This document shows, piece by piece, positions 29,359 to 38,805 of a stretch of DNA of 64,000 nt. Positions within the stretch are counted from its first letter, which is position 1; every line of letters begins with the position of its first letter. Below the pieces are notes generated by a model. The model ran no database searches. It saw only the letters and a list, made by a program, of their open reading frames with translations, and was not told the DNA's origin. The stretch is from NCBI GenBank assembly GCA_946408995.1, contig CAMJUL010000005.1, positions 1-64,000 of the forward strand, given 5' to 3'. Made by a program: the position numbers and the translations under genes. The stretch comes from an uncultured Clostridia bacterium (lineage in GTDB: Bacteria > Bacillota > Clostridia > Christensenellales > Aristaeellaceae).

Positions 29359-30507
29359 TCAAAAAGGAGATCTCCCTGTGCTGAGGGTATAGGTTCTTCC
29401 CCCCAGACGTTCTATCGTTCCTTCAAGTTCAAGCATGGTCAAACGCGCGCCCAATTCCTGCGGGCTCATCCGAAGCTCCTCCGAGAGCTCCTCAAAGGTC
29501 TTGGATTCGAGCCGGAGTGCCTCCAGAACAGGGTCTGTTGCTTCCCCTGTTCCTTTGTCGGCGGACGGCGGATCAAAAAGAGAAAGCTGTTTTTCCTTTC
29601 GGTCCCAGGACATTTCCTGAAGGATGTCCTGCCCGGATATGCAAAGGTGTGCGCCCTCTCTGAGCAGCTGCAGCGGCAGTTCGCTTCCTGGCGCGTCCAC
29701 GTTTCCGGGAAGGGCAAAGATCTCCTTCCCCTGGGAAAGGGCGTGATGGACCGTGCTGGCGGTTCCGCTTTTCCGCTGCGCCTCAATAAGCAGCAAGGCG
29801 TCACTTAATCCGCTGATCAGCCGGTTCCTGATCGGGAAATGAAAACCGAGCGGATCGCTGTCCGGCGCGTATTCGCTGATGACCGCGCCTCCTGAGGCAA
29901 TGAGCCGTTCGCACAGGTCCCTGTTTTCCGGCGGATATACGCTGCTGATACCGTTTCCGAGCACAGCCACGGTGATCCCGCCGGCATCCAGGGCCCCGGA
30001 ATGGGCTGCCGTGTCAATGCCGCGGGCCAGTCCGGAAACGATGACCACTCCGTTTTCGGCAAGCTCCCTGGCGATCCGGTAAGCCTGATTTCTGCCATAG
30101 CGCGTATCCCGTCGCGCACCGATGACGGCAACGGCCGGACAGCGCCCGGAAGGAATCTTTCCCCGGAAAAACAGCACTCTTGGCGGATCTGAAAGACTTT
30201 GAAGCCGCGAGGGAAACTCCTCGCTTGCGCTTGTGACCGCCTGCGCACCGACCCTGTCCAGTGCTGAAAGGAGGCTGTCCAGTCCTTTCTCCCTGATCGA
30301 CAGAAGATGATGGGCAGTCTTCTCCCCCAGCTGTTCCAAAACGCCTGGATCCTGTAAATGCGTCCAAAGGGCAAGGGCAGTGCCGTAGTGTTCAAGGAGT
30401 TTGTCGATCCCCCTCCAGGCTCCAACCGGCGTATGCTGAAGTGCGATCAGGCACATTTCTTCCTGGCTGTAATTCATATGCCCTCCATATGGGCAAAAGA
30501 AATGCAT
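29359..30507 (-). CDS. dprA: DNA-processing protein DprA
   Basis: VAVIGARRDTRYGRNQAYRIARELAENGVVIVSGLARGIDTAAHSGAL...VYPPENRDL. Confidence 0.95.
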   Translation of the reverse strand: MHFFCPYGGHMNYSQEEMCLIALQHTPVGAWRGIDKLLEHYGTALALWTHLQDPGVLEQLGEKTAHHLLSIREKGLDSLLSALDRVGAQAVTSASEEFPSRLQSLSDPPRVLFFRGKIPSGRCPAVAVIGARRDTRYGRNQAYRIARELAENGVVIVSGLARGIDTAAHSGALDAGGITVAVLGNGISSVYPPENRDLCERLIASGGAVISEYAPDSDPLGFHFPIRNRLISGLSDALLLIEAQRKSGTASTVHHALSQGKEIFALPGNVDAPGSELPLQLLREGAHLCISGQDILQEMSWDRKEKQLSLFDPPSADKGTGEATDPVLEALRLESKTFEELSEELRMSPQELGARLTMLELEGTIERLGGRTYTLSTGRSPF

Positions 30508-30644
30508 GACGAATGACCGTATAAAACCATACGCTAAACGGTCTGAAATGATTCGGACAACAGATTATAGCACGGTTTCCGCATTTTACGCAACTTTCTT
30601 TAAATGACGGCTGCTTTCCTGGACATGGCCTGCTCAGCCGACAG

Positions 30645-30680
30645 AAAAAGCCGGAGCAGCATCAAAAGCGTATCTCCGGC
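30645..30680 (-). terminator. Terminator downstream of pcrA
   Basis: GCCGGAG...CTCCGGC + TTTTT on minus strand. Confidence 0.65.
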
Positions 30681-30719
30681 GATTTTTGGCATATGCAAAA
30701 GCAATGGGCGCTGTGTTTA

Positions 30720-33011
30720 TTAATGGGTTTCAATCTTCACGATCGGAGCCATGGAGAGGGAAAAGATCTTTTCGCCGTACGCGGTAAAAAAGATCCGGAT
30801 GCGGGCGTCGGACCCATTTCCAAAGACTTCAAGCACCTTTCCCTCGCCAAATTTCCGGTGCAGGACCGAATCCCCCGGGCTGAAGAGCATTTTGAGCGTC
30901 CCGTTTTCCGCCTCTCTGACCTTGGAAGGCACGAATCCTTTGGTAACGCCGGGAATATTCAGAACGCCTTTCTGCTTCATGCCGGGCGTACCAAAGGAAA
31001 GATTGGGCTTCCGGGCCTTTGGAAAATCCATGCGCGGAGGGGTCTCGCGTTTCCAGGCAGGGGTGGAGGCGGCCAAAGCTCTGTCATGCACACCGGTCCA
31101 TTGATCAAGGAGCAGCCGGTCCGGGATCTCGCGAAGAAAGCGGGAGCGTTCGTTATGCATGATCTCGTTGTAGAGGTTCCGGCGCTTGGCATAAGACAGG
31201 AACAGACGCTCCTTTGCCCGGGTGATCCCGACATAGCACAGTCTGCGTTCCTCCTCCAAACGCTCCGGGTCGGAAGCGGAGCGGTTATTCGGAAACAGGC
31301 CTTCCTCAAGACCGGCGATGAAGACGGCTCTGTATTCAAGCCCTTTGGCGGAATGAAGGGTCATCAGCGTCAGGTACTGAGGGGCCTCCCCTTCACGGTC
31401 CAGATCCGTTACCAGGGCCACATTTTCCAGGAACGCCTCCAGGGTGGGCTCCTCGCTTTCGTTTGCGAATTGCCGGGCGGCTCCGATAAACTCTTTCATA
31501 TTTTGGATCCGTTCCAGGTTTTCCTCGGAGGTCTCCCCTTTGAACTGGGAAATCAGGCCTGTCTTGTCTACAACAAGCTGCATGAAGTCCCCCAAAGGCA
31601 TCCCGTTACGTTCCTTCTCAAGCCCCTCCATCAGGGTATAAAAATCCTGGATGCATTTTCGGGGCCTGGATGAGAGCGACTCCGGAGGGGTCCGGACCGA
31701 GTCATAAAGCGATTGATGAAGCATCAGGGCATGTTCGCGAAGAGCGTCTACAGTGGAATCCCCGATAGAACGCCGCGGAGTGTTGATGATTCTTTCGAGG
31801 GACACGTTGTCGTCATGGTTGACCAGCAGCCGAAGATAAGCCAGGATATCTTTGATTTCCTTTCGGTCGTAAAACCGGGGTCCGCCGAAGGTTTTGTAAG
31901 GAATACCGGCCCGGGTCAGCATTTCTTCCAGTACACGGCTCTGCGCATGGGTCCTGTAAAGAACGGCGATATCGCTGTATGCGTATTGTTTTTCATGCAG
32001 CTGCTTGACACGCTCGCATACCCAAGCGGCTTCTTCCCGTTCGTCACCGGCCCTGAACAGCAGGATGCTTTCCCCCGGAGCTGTTTCAGTCCAGAGGGTC
32101 TTCTCCTTCCGGCCGCTGTTGTGGGCGATCACCTGATTGGCTGCGTCCAGAATGTTCGCGGTGGAGCGGTAGTTTTGTTCAAGCTTGATGACCGCAGCTT
32201 CGGGATAATCCTTTTCAAAATCGAGGATGTTGTGAATATCCGCTCCGCGCCAGCCATAAATGGACTGATCGTCATCGCCCACCACGCAAAGGTTCCTGTT
32301 GGTCATCGACAATAAACGAACCAATTGGTATTGGGTCTGGTTTGTATCCTGGTATTCATCCACGTGGATATACTTGAATTTCCGACGGTAATAATCCAGG
32401 ACCGGAGGATGATCCACAAAAAGCTGTAACGTTTTGAACAGCAGATCGTCAAAATCCAATGCGTTGGCGTTTTTCAGCTTGGCTTCATACCGTACAAATA
32501 CATCGTGGATCCGTTGGCACCGGTAATCCTTCGGCCCTTTGGCGAACCATTCGTCGGCGGTAAGCATTTTGTTTTTGGCGTCGGAAATATACCGGCGTAC
32601 TTCCTTTGGAGGCAGGGTCTTATCGTCGATATCCAGTTCCTTGAGGGATTCCCTGCATACCTTTACGGAATCATCCTCGTCATAAATGGTGAAAGACCGG
32701 CTGTAGCCGATTTTCTCGATATCGCGGCGAAGGATACGCACGCAAATCGAATGAAAGGTGCCTACCCACATGTCCGTCACTTCACTGCCGATCAACTGCT
32801 CTATGCGGTTCTTCATTTCTTTGGCCGCTTTATTGGTAAACGTCAGCGCGAGAATGGCATAGGGCGGGATCCCGTGCGCGATCAGATTGGCGATCCGATA
32901 AGTAAGCGCGCGGGTTTTCCCGCTGCCTGCGCCGGCGAGGATCAGGACAGGGCCTTCAAGCGTCTCTGCCGCCTTTCGTTGCATCGGGTTTAAGGCATTC
33001 AGATCAAACAT
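30720..33011 (-). CDS. pcrA: UvrD/PcrA-family DNA helicase
   Basis: LNPMQRKAAETLEGPVLILAGAGSGKTRALTYRIANLI...VDEYQDTNQTQYQLV...GDDDQSIYGWRGAD. Confidence 0.95.
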   Translation of the reverse strand: MFDLNALNPMQRKAAETLEGPVLILAGAGSGKTRALTYRIANLIAHGIPPYAILALTFTNKAAKEMKNRIEQLIGSEVTDMWVGTFHSICVRILRRDIEKIGYSRSFTIYDEDDSVKVCRESLKELDIDDKTLPPKEVRRYISDAKNKMLTADEWFAKGPKDYRCQRIHDVFVRYEAKLKNANALDFDDLLFKTLQLFVDHPPVLDYYRRKFKYIHVDEYQDTNQTQYQLVRLLSMTNRNLCVVGDDDQSIYGWRGADIHNILDFEKDYPEAAVIKLEQNYRSTANILDAANQVIAHNSGRKEKTLWTETAPGESILLFRAGDEREEAAWVCERVKQLHEKQYAYSDIAVLYRTHAQSRVLEEMLTRAGIPYKTFGGPRFYDRKEIKDILAYLRLLVNHDDNVSLERIINTPRRSIGDSTVDALREHALMLHQSLYDSVRTPPESLSSRPRKCIQDFYTLMEGLEKERNGMPLGDFMQLVVDKTGLISQFKGETSEENLERIQNMKEFIGAARQFANESEEPTLEAFLENVALVTDLDREGEAPQYLTLMTLHSAKGLEYRAVFIAGLEEGLFPNNRSASDPERLEEERRLCYVGITRAKERLFLSYAKRRNLYNEIMHNERSRFLREIPDRLLLDQWTGVHDRALAASTPAWKRETPPRMDFPKARKPNLSFGTPGMKQKGVLNIPGVTKGFVPSKVREAENGTLKMLFSPGDSVLHRKFGEGKVLEVFGNGSDARIRIFFTAYGEKIFSLSMAPIVKIETH

Positions 33012-33183
33012 GATTCAACCCCCCATCCTTTTTCAAGGCACAACGCCCTATCGGCGGGAAAACGAAAACAATACAATCCTTAACCATTATACATGGAAAA
33101 ATCTGCGGTTTCAAGTGAAAAGTTGCATTTTGCTTACCCTTTTGGACATTATTCTATCCGGTCAAACGGAGAAAACAAATGAA

Positions 33184-33206
33184 AGCCGGCCCCTTCGGGC
33201 CGGCAG
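33184..33206 (-). terminator. Hairpin terminator downstream of the ACT gene
   Basis: GCCGGCCC/GGGCCGGC stem then T-rich stretch. Confidence 0.55.
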
Positions 33207-33227
33207 AATGCAAGATCCGGGCAGCGT

Positions 33228-33662
33228 TCACAGATCAGCTATGTCCTCATTGGACATGATGTGGAGTCCAAGCCCCTGCAGGCGACTTTCGGCGGCTTTC
33301 GTGTCCCCCACGCGGAAAATCATGCAGGCGTGATCGGCTTCCTTGCCGCCGAGAAAAGCGTACATGTATTCGATATTCACTTTGGCTTTGTCAAACACAT
33401 CCAGCAATTTGTCCAGTCCGCCGGGCTCATCCGGGATCGCAACGGCCAATACCGAGGTCAGGCTGGCGACAAATACGTTTTCTTTCAGAATATTGGCGGC
33501 CTCATAGGCATCGTCCACGACGACGCGGGCGATGCCAAAGTCCTTGGTTTCGGCGATGGAGAGCGCGCGCATATCGATCTGATGCTGTGCGAGGACACTG
33601 GTCATTTTCTTCAGCTGGCCTGGCTTGTTCTCCAGAAAAACGGAAATCTGCTTGATGCTCAT
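33228..33662 (-). CDS. ACT domain protein
   Basis: MSIKQISVFLENKPGQLKKMTSVLAQHQIDMRALSIAE; two ACT repeats; adjacent to paaK/iorAB. Confidence 0.85.
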   Translation of the reverse strand: MSIKQISVFLENKPGQLKKMTSVLAQHQIDMRALSIAETKDFGIARVVVDDAYEAANILKENVFVASLTSVLAVAIPDEPGGLDKLLDVFDKAKVNIEYMYAFLGGKEADHACMIFRVGDTKAAESRLQGLGLHIMSNEDIADL

Positions 33663-33678
33663 GGCGTACCTCCTTGTG

Positions 33679-34980
33679 TCAGATCTTCCTTTTGTCGATG
33701 ACGCGAACGGCTTTTCCTTCGCTGCGAGCAATGCTCTTGGGCGAAACAAGGGAAACCTTGGCCTTGATGCCCAGCATGGATTTGAGACCATCGGAGAGCT
33801 TCTTCTGACGTTCTTCGATCTCGCCAACGTTGTCCGTGAACATTTCGGGAGTCATTTCCACCTGTACGTCAAAGGTGTCCGTATTGTTCACACGGTCCAC
33901 GATAATCTGATAATTGGCCGCATAGCCATGGTTGAGAAGAACGGTTTCGATCTGGCTGGGGAATACATTGACGCCGCGGATGATCAGCATATCGTCACTG
34001 CGCCCCTTGGGCTTGGACATACGCACGTGGGTCCGCCCACAGGAGCACTTTTCACGCGTCAGGGTGCAGATGTCCCGGGTACGGTAGCGGATCATGGGAA
34101 AAGCTTCCTTATCAATGGCGGTAAACACCAGTTCCCCCTGAGTGCCTTCCGGAAGCACTTCCCCGGTATCCGGATCGATGATTTCGGCAATGAAATGATC
34201 CTCGTTGATGTGCATTCCTCCCTGGGCGGAGCATTCAAAGGCGACCCCGGGGCCGGAAAGTTCAGTCAGTCCGTAGATATCATATGCTTTGATGCCAAGG
34301 GTGCTCTCGATCTCCCTGCGCATCTCCTCGCTCCAGGCCTCGGCGCCAAAGATACCGGCCTTCAGGGGAATATCGTCGGGACCATAACCCATTTCACGCA
34401 TTCTTTCCCCAAGATAGGCCGCGTAGCTGGGCGTGCAGCAAAGAATAGTCGCCTTCAGGTCCATGATGAACATGATCTGGCGGTCCGTATTGCCTGAGCT
34501 GGTGGGAATGGTCAGACACCCGACCTTGTGGGAGCCCCCGTTGAGTCCGGGCCCGCCGGTGAAAAGACCGTATCCGTACGAAACCTGACACACATCCTCA
34601 TCGGTGCCGCCCGCGGCGGTGATGGCGCGTGCGCAGCATTCCTCCCAAAGGTCAATGTCGTGCTGGGTATAAAAAGCGACCACTCTTTTGCCGGTGGTCC
34701 CGGATGTGGATTGTATCCGGACGCACTCCTTCAGCGGTTTGCCCAGCAGCCCGTAGGGATAGGCTGTACGCAGGTCGTCCTTGGATAAAAAAGGAAGCTT
34801 TGAAAGATCTTCAATGGAATGGATATCCTCAGGCGCAACGCCTTTGGCTTCCATTTTTTTTCTGTAGTAGGGAACGTTGTCCCATACACGGCGAATTTGA
34901 GCGACAAGCCGTTCGTTCTGAATACGGACGATTTCTTCCCTGCTGGCACACTCAATGGTCTCCTGATAATATCTTTCCAT
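33679..34980 (-). CDS. paaK: Phenylacetate-CoA ligase family protein
   Basis: LPFLSKDDLRTAYPYGLLG...QSTSGTTGKRVVAFYT...YDIYGLTELSGPGVAFEC. Confidence 0.92.
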   Translation of the reverse strand: MERYYQETIECASREEIVRIQNERLVAQIRRVWDNVPYYRKKMEAKGVAPEDIHSIEDLSKLPFLSKDDLRTAYPYGLLGKPLKECVRIQSTSGTTGKRVVAFYTQHDIDLWEECCARAITAAGGTDEDVCQVSYGYGLFTGGPGLNGGSHKVGCLTIPTSSGNTDRQIMFIMDLKATILCCTPSYAAYLGERMREMGYGPDDIPLKAGIFGAEAWSEEMRREIESTLGIKAYDIYGLTELSGPGVAFECSAQGGMHINEDHFIAEIIDPDTGEVLPEGTQGELVFTAIDKEAFPMIRYRTRDICTLTREKCSCGRTHVRMSKPKGRSDDMLIIRGVNVFPSQIETVLLNHGYAANYQIIVDRVNNTDTFDVQVEMTPEMFTDNVGEIEERQKKLSDGLKSMLGIKAKVSLVSPKSIARSEGKAVRVIDKRKI

Positions 34981-35000
34981 AACAGATCTTCCTTTCTTTT

Positions 35001-35579
35001 TTATTCGGAAGCCTCACGACCGAGCCGGAAGGCGTTCTGGTTCATTTCAAGGAATTTGGCCGGGACATTGGCTTCGATGGATCTCATCCAGGCTTCCAGG
35101 GGAAGATCGAAATAGTGGGAAAGCCGACCGAGCAGCACGATGTTGACCGCTTTGGCGGAGCCGGCCTCCTGGGCCAGTTTCAGGCAGTCAAGGGCGTCCA
35201 CTTTTGCGCCGGCGTCCCGCATCTTATCCACAAGCTGATCCGGATAAACCGCGGCCCCCGTGATGACGGGCATCGGATCGATCTGCTGGGTATTGGTTAC
35301 GATGACGCCGCCCTTCCTCAGGTAGGAGATCCAACGCGCAGCCTCCAGAAGTTCAAAGGATACAATGAAATCCGCTTCCCCCTGGTCGATCACCGGCGAA
35401 TAGACATGGTCCCCGTACCGGACATAGGTTACCACGCTTCCTCCCCGCTGGGACATGCCGTGGACCTCTGAAACCTTTACGTCATACCCCTGGGACAAAA
35501 GCAGATGTCCAAGCAGTTTGCTGGCAAGCAGAGAGCCTTGACCGCCCACGCCGACAATCATGATGTTTTTAGCTTTCAT
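35001..35579 (-). CDS. iorB: Indolepyruvate oxidoreductase subunit beta
   Basis: KNIMIVGVGGQGSLLASKLLGHLL...EVHGMSQRGGSVVTYVRYG. Confidence 0.92.
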   Translation of the reverse strand: MKAKNIMIVGVGGQGSLLASKLLGHLLLSQGYDVKVSEVHGMSQRGGSVVTYVRYGDHVYSPVIDQGEADFIVSFELLEAARWISYLRKGGVIVTNTQQIDPMPVITGAAVYPDQLVDKMRDAGAKVDALDCLKLAQEAGSAKAVNIVLLGRLSHYFDLPLEAWMRSIEANVPAKFLEMNQNAFRLGREASE

Positions 35580-35582
35580 GTC

Positions 35583-37343
35583 TTAGGCCTCCTTCCCGGT
35601 GCTTTCAAACGCGCCGAAACGGCACAGCTGACTGCAGACACCGCAGCCAACGCAGAGGGTATTGTCTACATGCGCTTTTCCCGCTTTAATGGAGATGGCG
35701 GGGCAGCCGATCCGCATGCAGGATTTGCAGCCGACACAGCGATCCGAAGAGACCCGGAGAGGCGCCTTGTGCCTGACATATTTGAGCAGCGCGCAGGGAC
35801 GCCTTGAAATGATCACGGAAGGAGCGGCGATGGACAATTCTTCCTTCAGGACAGTGTCGCACTGGGCCAGGTCGTAGGGGTCCACCACGCGTACGCATTC
35901 AAACCCCATGGCCCTGCACAGGGCTTCCAGGTCGATTTTGCCTGCAGGGTCTCCCTTGATGTTGTATCCGGTGGTCGGATTCTGCTGATGGCCCGTCATG
36001 CCGGTGATCGAGTTGTCCAGGATGATGACCGTAGAATTGGATTGATTGTAGGCTACATTCGCAAGACCGGTCATGCCGGAATGCATGAAGGTGGAATCAC
36101 CGATCACGGCCACGGTTTTCCCTTCGCTTTCAGCGCCACGAACTTTGTTGAAGCCGTGAAGCGCGCCGATGGAGGCGCCCATGCACAAGGTCATCTCAAT
36201 GCTGCTCAGGGGAGCGACGGCACCCAGGGTATAGCAGCCGATGTCTCCAAGCACGGTACAGTTGTTGCGCTTGAGGGTGTAAAACAGTCCCCTGTGGGGG
36301 CATCCGGCGCACATGACGGGCGGACGGCCCGGGATGCTTTCCCCGAGGCTGTAAGGCACATCGCATGTTCTTCCAAAGGCACGGGCAATCAGGTTCTGGG
36401 AGAATTCACCGCAAACAGGCAGCAGGTCCTTGCCGGACACCGTAAGTCCAAGTCCGCGGACGTGGTTTTCAATGATGGGGTCCAGTTCCTCGACCACGCA
36501 AAGCTTTTTGACCCTGGAGGCGAATTCACGGATCAGACGGACGGGAAGCGGATGGACAAGTCCCAGCTTCAGCACGCTCACCCGGTCCCCGAAGACTTCC
36601 TTTACATACTGATAGGAGGTCGAGGAGGTGATGATTCCAAGCTCCGTGCCGCCCATCTCGACCCTGTTCAGCGGGGAGGTCTCGGCGTATTCGATCAGCG
36701 CACGGGTACGCTCCTCCACGATGGGGTGGCGCCTGATGGCGTTTCCGGGCATCATAACATATTTGGGAATGTTCTTCTCATAGGGCTTGTCAGGGACCGT
36801 ACGGGTCCCCGTTTCAACAATCGATTGAGAATGCGCAACCCTTGTGCACATTTTCAGGAGCACGGGGGTATCGAACCGTTCGGACAATTCGTATGCAAGC
36901 CGGGTATATTCCAGGGCTTCCCGGGAATCGGAGGGTTCGATCATCGGCACCTTCGCGGCGATGGCGTGGTGCCGGCTGTCCTGCTCGTTCTGGGAGGAAT
37001 GCATGCCGGCGTCATCCGCGACTGCAATGACGAAGCCCGCGTTGACGCCCGTATAGGACATGGTATAAAGCGGATCCGCCGCCACATTGAGTCCGACGTG
37101 TTTCTGGGCGCAGAAAGCCCTGCGGCCGGCCAGACTCGCGCCAAAGGCAGCCTCCATGGCAACCTTCTCGTTGGGGGCCCACTCGCAGTAGATTTCGTCG
37201 TATTTGGCCGCTTCCTCTGTAATCTCGGTGCTGGGGGTCCCCGGATAGCTGGAAATGAAGCAAACGCCGGCTTCGTACAGGCCGCGGGCAACCGCTTTGT
37301 TCCCAAGCATCAGTTCTTTTTGTTTTTCAGTCATGCCACCCAT
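35583..37343 (-). CDS. iorA: Indolepyruvate ferredoxin oxidoreductase subunit alpha
   Basis: LMLGNKAVARGLYEAGVCFISSYPGTPSTEI; MCAGCPHRGLFYTLKR; C-terminal 2x[4Fe-4S] CVGCKSCMRIGCP / CVGCGVCSQLC. Confidence 0.95.
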   Translation of the reverse strand: MGGMTEKQKELMLGNKAVARGLYEAGVCFISSYPGTPSTEITEEAAKYDEIYCEWAPNEKVAMEAAFGASLAGRRAFCAQKHVGLNVAADPLYTMSYTGVNAGFVIAVADDAGMHSSQNEQDSRHHAIAAKVPMIEPSDSREALEYTRLAYELSERFDTPVLLKMCTRVAHSQSIVETGTRTVPDKPYEKNIPKYVMMPGNAIRRHPIVEERTRALIEYAETSPLNRVEMGGTELGIITSSTSYQYVKEVFGDRVSVLKLGLVHPLPVRLIREFASRVKKLCVVEELDPIIENHVRGLGLTVSGKDLLPVCGEFSQNLIARAFGRTCDVPYSLGESIPGRPPVMCAGCPHRGLFYTLKRNNCTVLGDIGCYTLGAVAPLSSIEMTLCMGASIGALHGFNKVRGAESEGKTVAVIGDSTFMHSGMTGLANVAYNQSNSTVIILDNSITGMTGHQQNPTTGYNIKGDPAGKIDLEALCRAMGFECVRVVDPYDLAQCDTVLKEELSIAAPSVIISRRPCALLKYVRHKAPLRVSSDRCVGCKSCMRIGCPAISIKAGKAHVDNTLCVGCGVCSQLCRFGAFESTGKEA

Positions 37344-37502
37344 TCCTCCTTCATTTTAGTATACTTCCCAGACGAGAATCCACGCAAGGGTGGATTCCAG
37401 CGGAAAGGAGTCCAGACAAAAAAAATACAATCCGGGCAAGAAACCGTCCTGCCCCTGACCGCGTCCGACGATCCCTGAGACGGTATGCCATACCCATGCC
37501 CA

Positions 37503-38651
37503 TTATCCGGGAAAAACCGTTGTGCCGGACGCAATATAGTTGCGCTGCACCCGTTTGCTGATCCCGCAGACCACTTCGTAGCCGATGGTGCCGATCATTT
37601 CGGCCATCTCATCCGCCGTCAGTTCAAGATTGCCGCTTTTCCCGATCAGGATCACATCCGTACCGATGTGAACATTCGATATTCCCGTCACGTCCACCAT
37701 GATCTGGTCCATGCAGACCCGGCCGAGCAACGGGGCCTTCTGACCGTTGATGAGCACATACCCAAGGCCGGAAAGCCTTCTTGAATAGCCGTCGGCGTAT
37801 CCCGTGGGAATGGTCGCGACCCTTCGCGGCGTATCCGCCAGGTAGGTCCGCCCGTAGCCAACGGATTCTCCGGGCCTGACAGACTTGATCATGGACACGA
37901 CAGAATGCCATTCCAGCGCAGGGCGGATCCCTTCGGGCAGGAGAACACATGCATCCGGCTTCAGGCCATACATCATGATGCCAAGGCGAACGATGGAATC
38001 GTATTTGCTTTTGTATCGTAGCCCGCCCGCCGTGTTCATGCAATGGATCATTTCAAGGTTCAGGTCCTGTGTCCGGTCCGCAACGGCCTCGAATTTGCGG
38101 ATCTGACCTTCGGTAAAGATCCTGTCACTTTCACGGTCACTGTCCGCACAGCACAGATGGGTGAACAGCCCTGTCAGTTTCAGCGGACCACGGGCAGTCT
38201 GGCGAAGAACCCTTTCGCACATTTCAGGATCATCCGCGTCCAGGCCGATCCGGTTCATGCCGGTGTCCAATGCCATCTGACAGCGGATAGGCAATCCCGT
38301 GGAGGCGAGCATGCGGGTATAGTCCTCATCCAGAAGCGCCTGATCCAGTTCAAGATCCATCAGCCTTGCCGCTTCATGCACCGGCGTGTATCCAAGAATG
38401 AGGATGGTTCCGCCAATGCCTTCTTCCCGAAGGCCGGCGGCTTCCTCGATATTGGAGACCGCGAACAAACGAATGCCGTGATTCCAAAGGAAGCGGGCTA
38501 CCTGCCGATCGCCATGCCCATACGCGTCTGCCTTGACGACGGCCATGATCCGATTCGGGCGGCCCAATGCTTCCTGGTAAAAGCGGATATTGTTTACAAT
38601 TACGGAAGGGTCCACATTGACCCAGGACCGTTTGATGAACATCGCAGCCAT
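37503..38651 (-). CDS. alr: Alanine racemase
   Basis: AVVKADAYGHGDRQVARFLW...DTGMNRIGLD...VGYGRTY...YADGYSRRLS. Confidence 0.95.
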   Translation of the reverse strand: MAAMFIKRSWVNVDPSVIVNNIRFYQEALGRPNRIMAVVKADAYGHGDRQVARFLWNHGIRLFAVSNIEEAAGLREEGIGGTILILGYTPVHEAARLMDLELDQALLDEDYTRMLASTGLPIRCQMALDTGMNRIGLDADDPEMCERVLRQTARGPLKLTGLFTHLCCADSDRESDRIFTEGQIRKFEAVADRTQDLNLEMIHCMNTAGGLRYKSKYDSIVRLGIMMYGLKPDACVLLPEGIRPALEWHSVVSMIKSVRPGESVGYGRTYLADTPRRVATIPTGYADGYSRRLSGLGYVLINGQKAPLLGRVCMDQIMVDVTGISNVHIGTDVILIGKSGNLELTADEMAEMIGTIGYEVVCGISKRVQRNYIASGTTVFPG

Positions 38652-38805
38652 TTCCTTTCCGTTTACAGAAAAACAATCCGAGCAGGGAGTCCCCCGTCGG
38701 CCGTTTCAAATCTGTCCTACAAAGTCTATCATTAATCGAAAGGCAAGTCAAATCCTTTCCAAGTTTCCCGGTTCATGCTATAATCCGCATACAGGAGGTG
38801 ACGAA

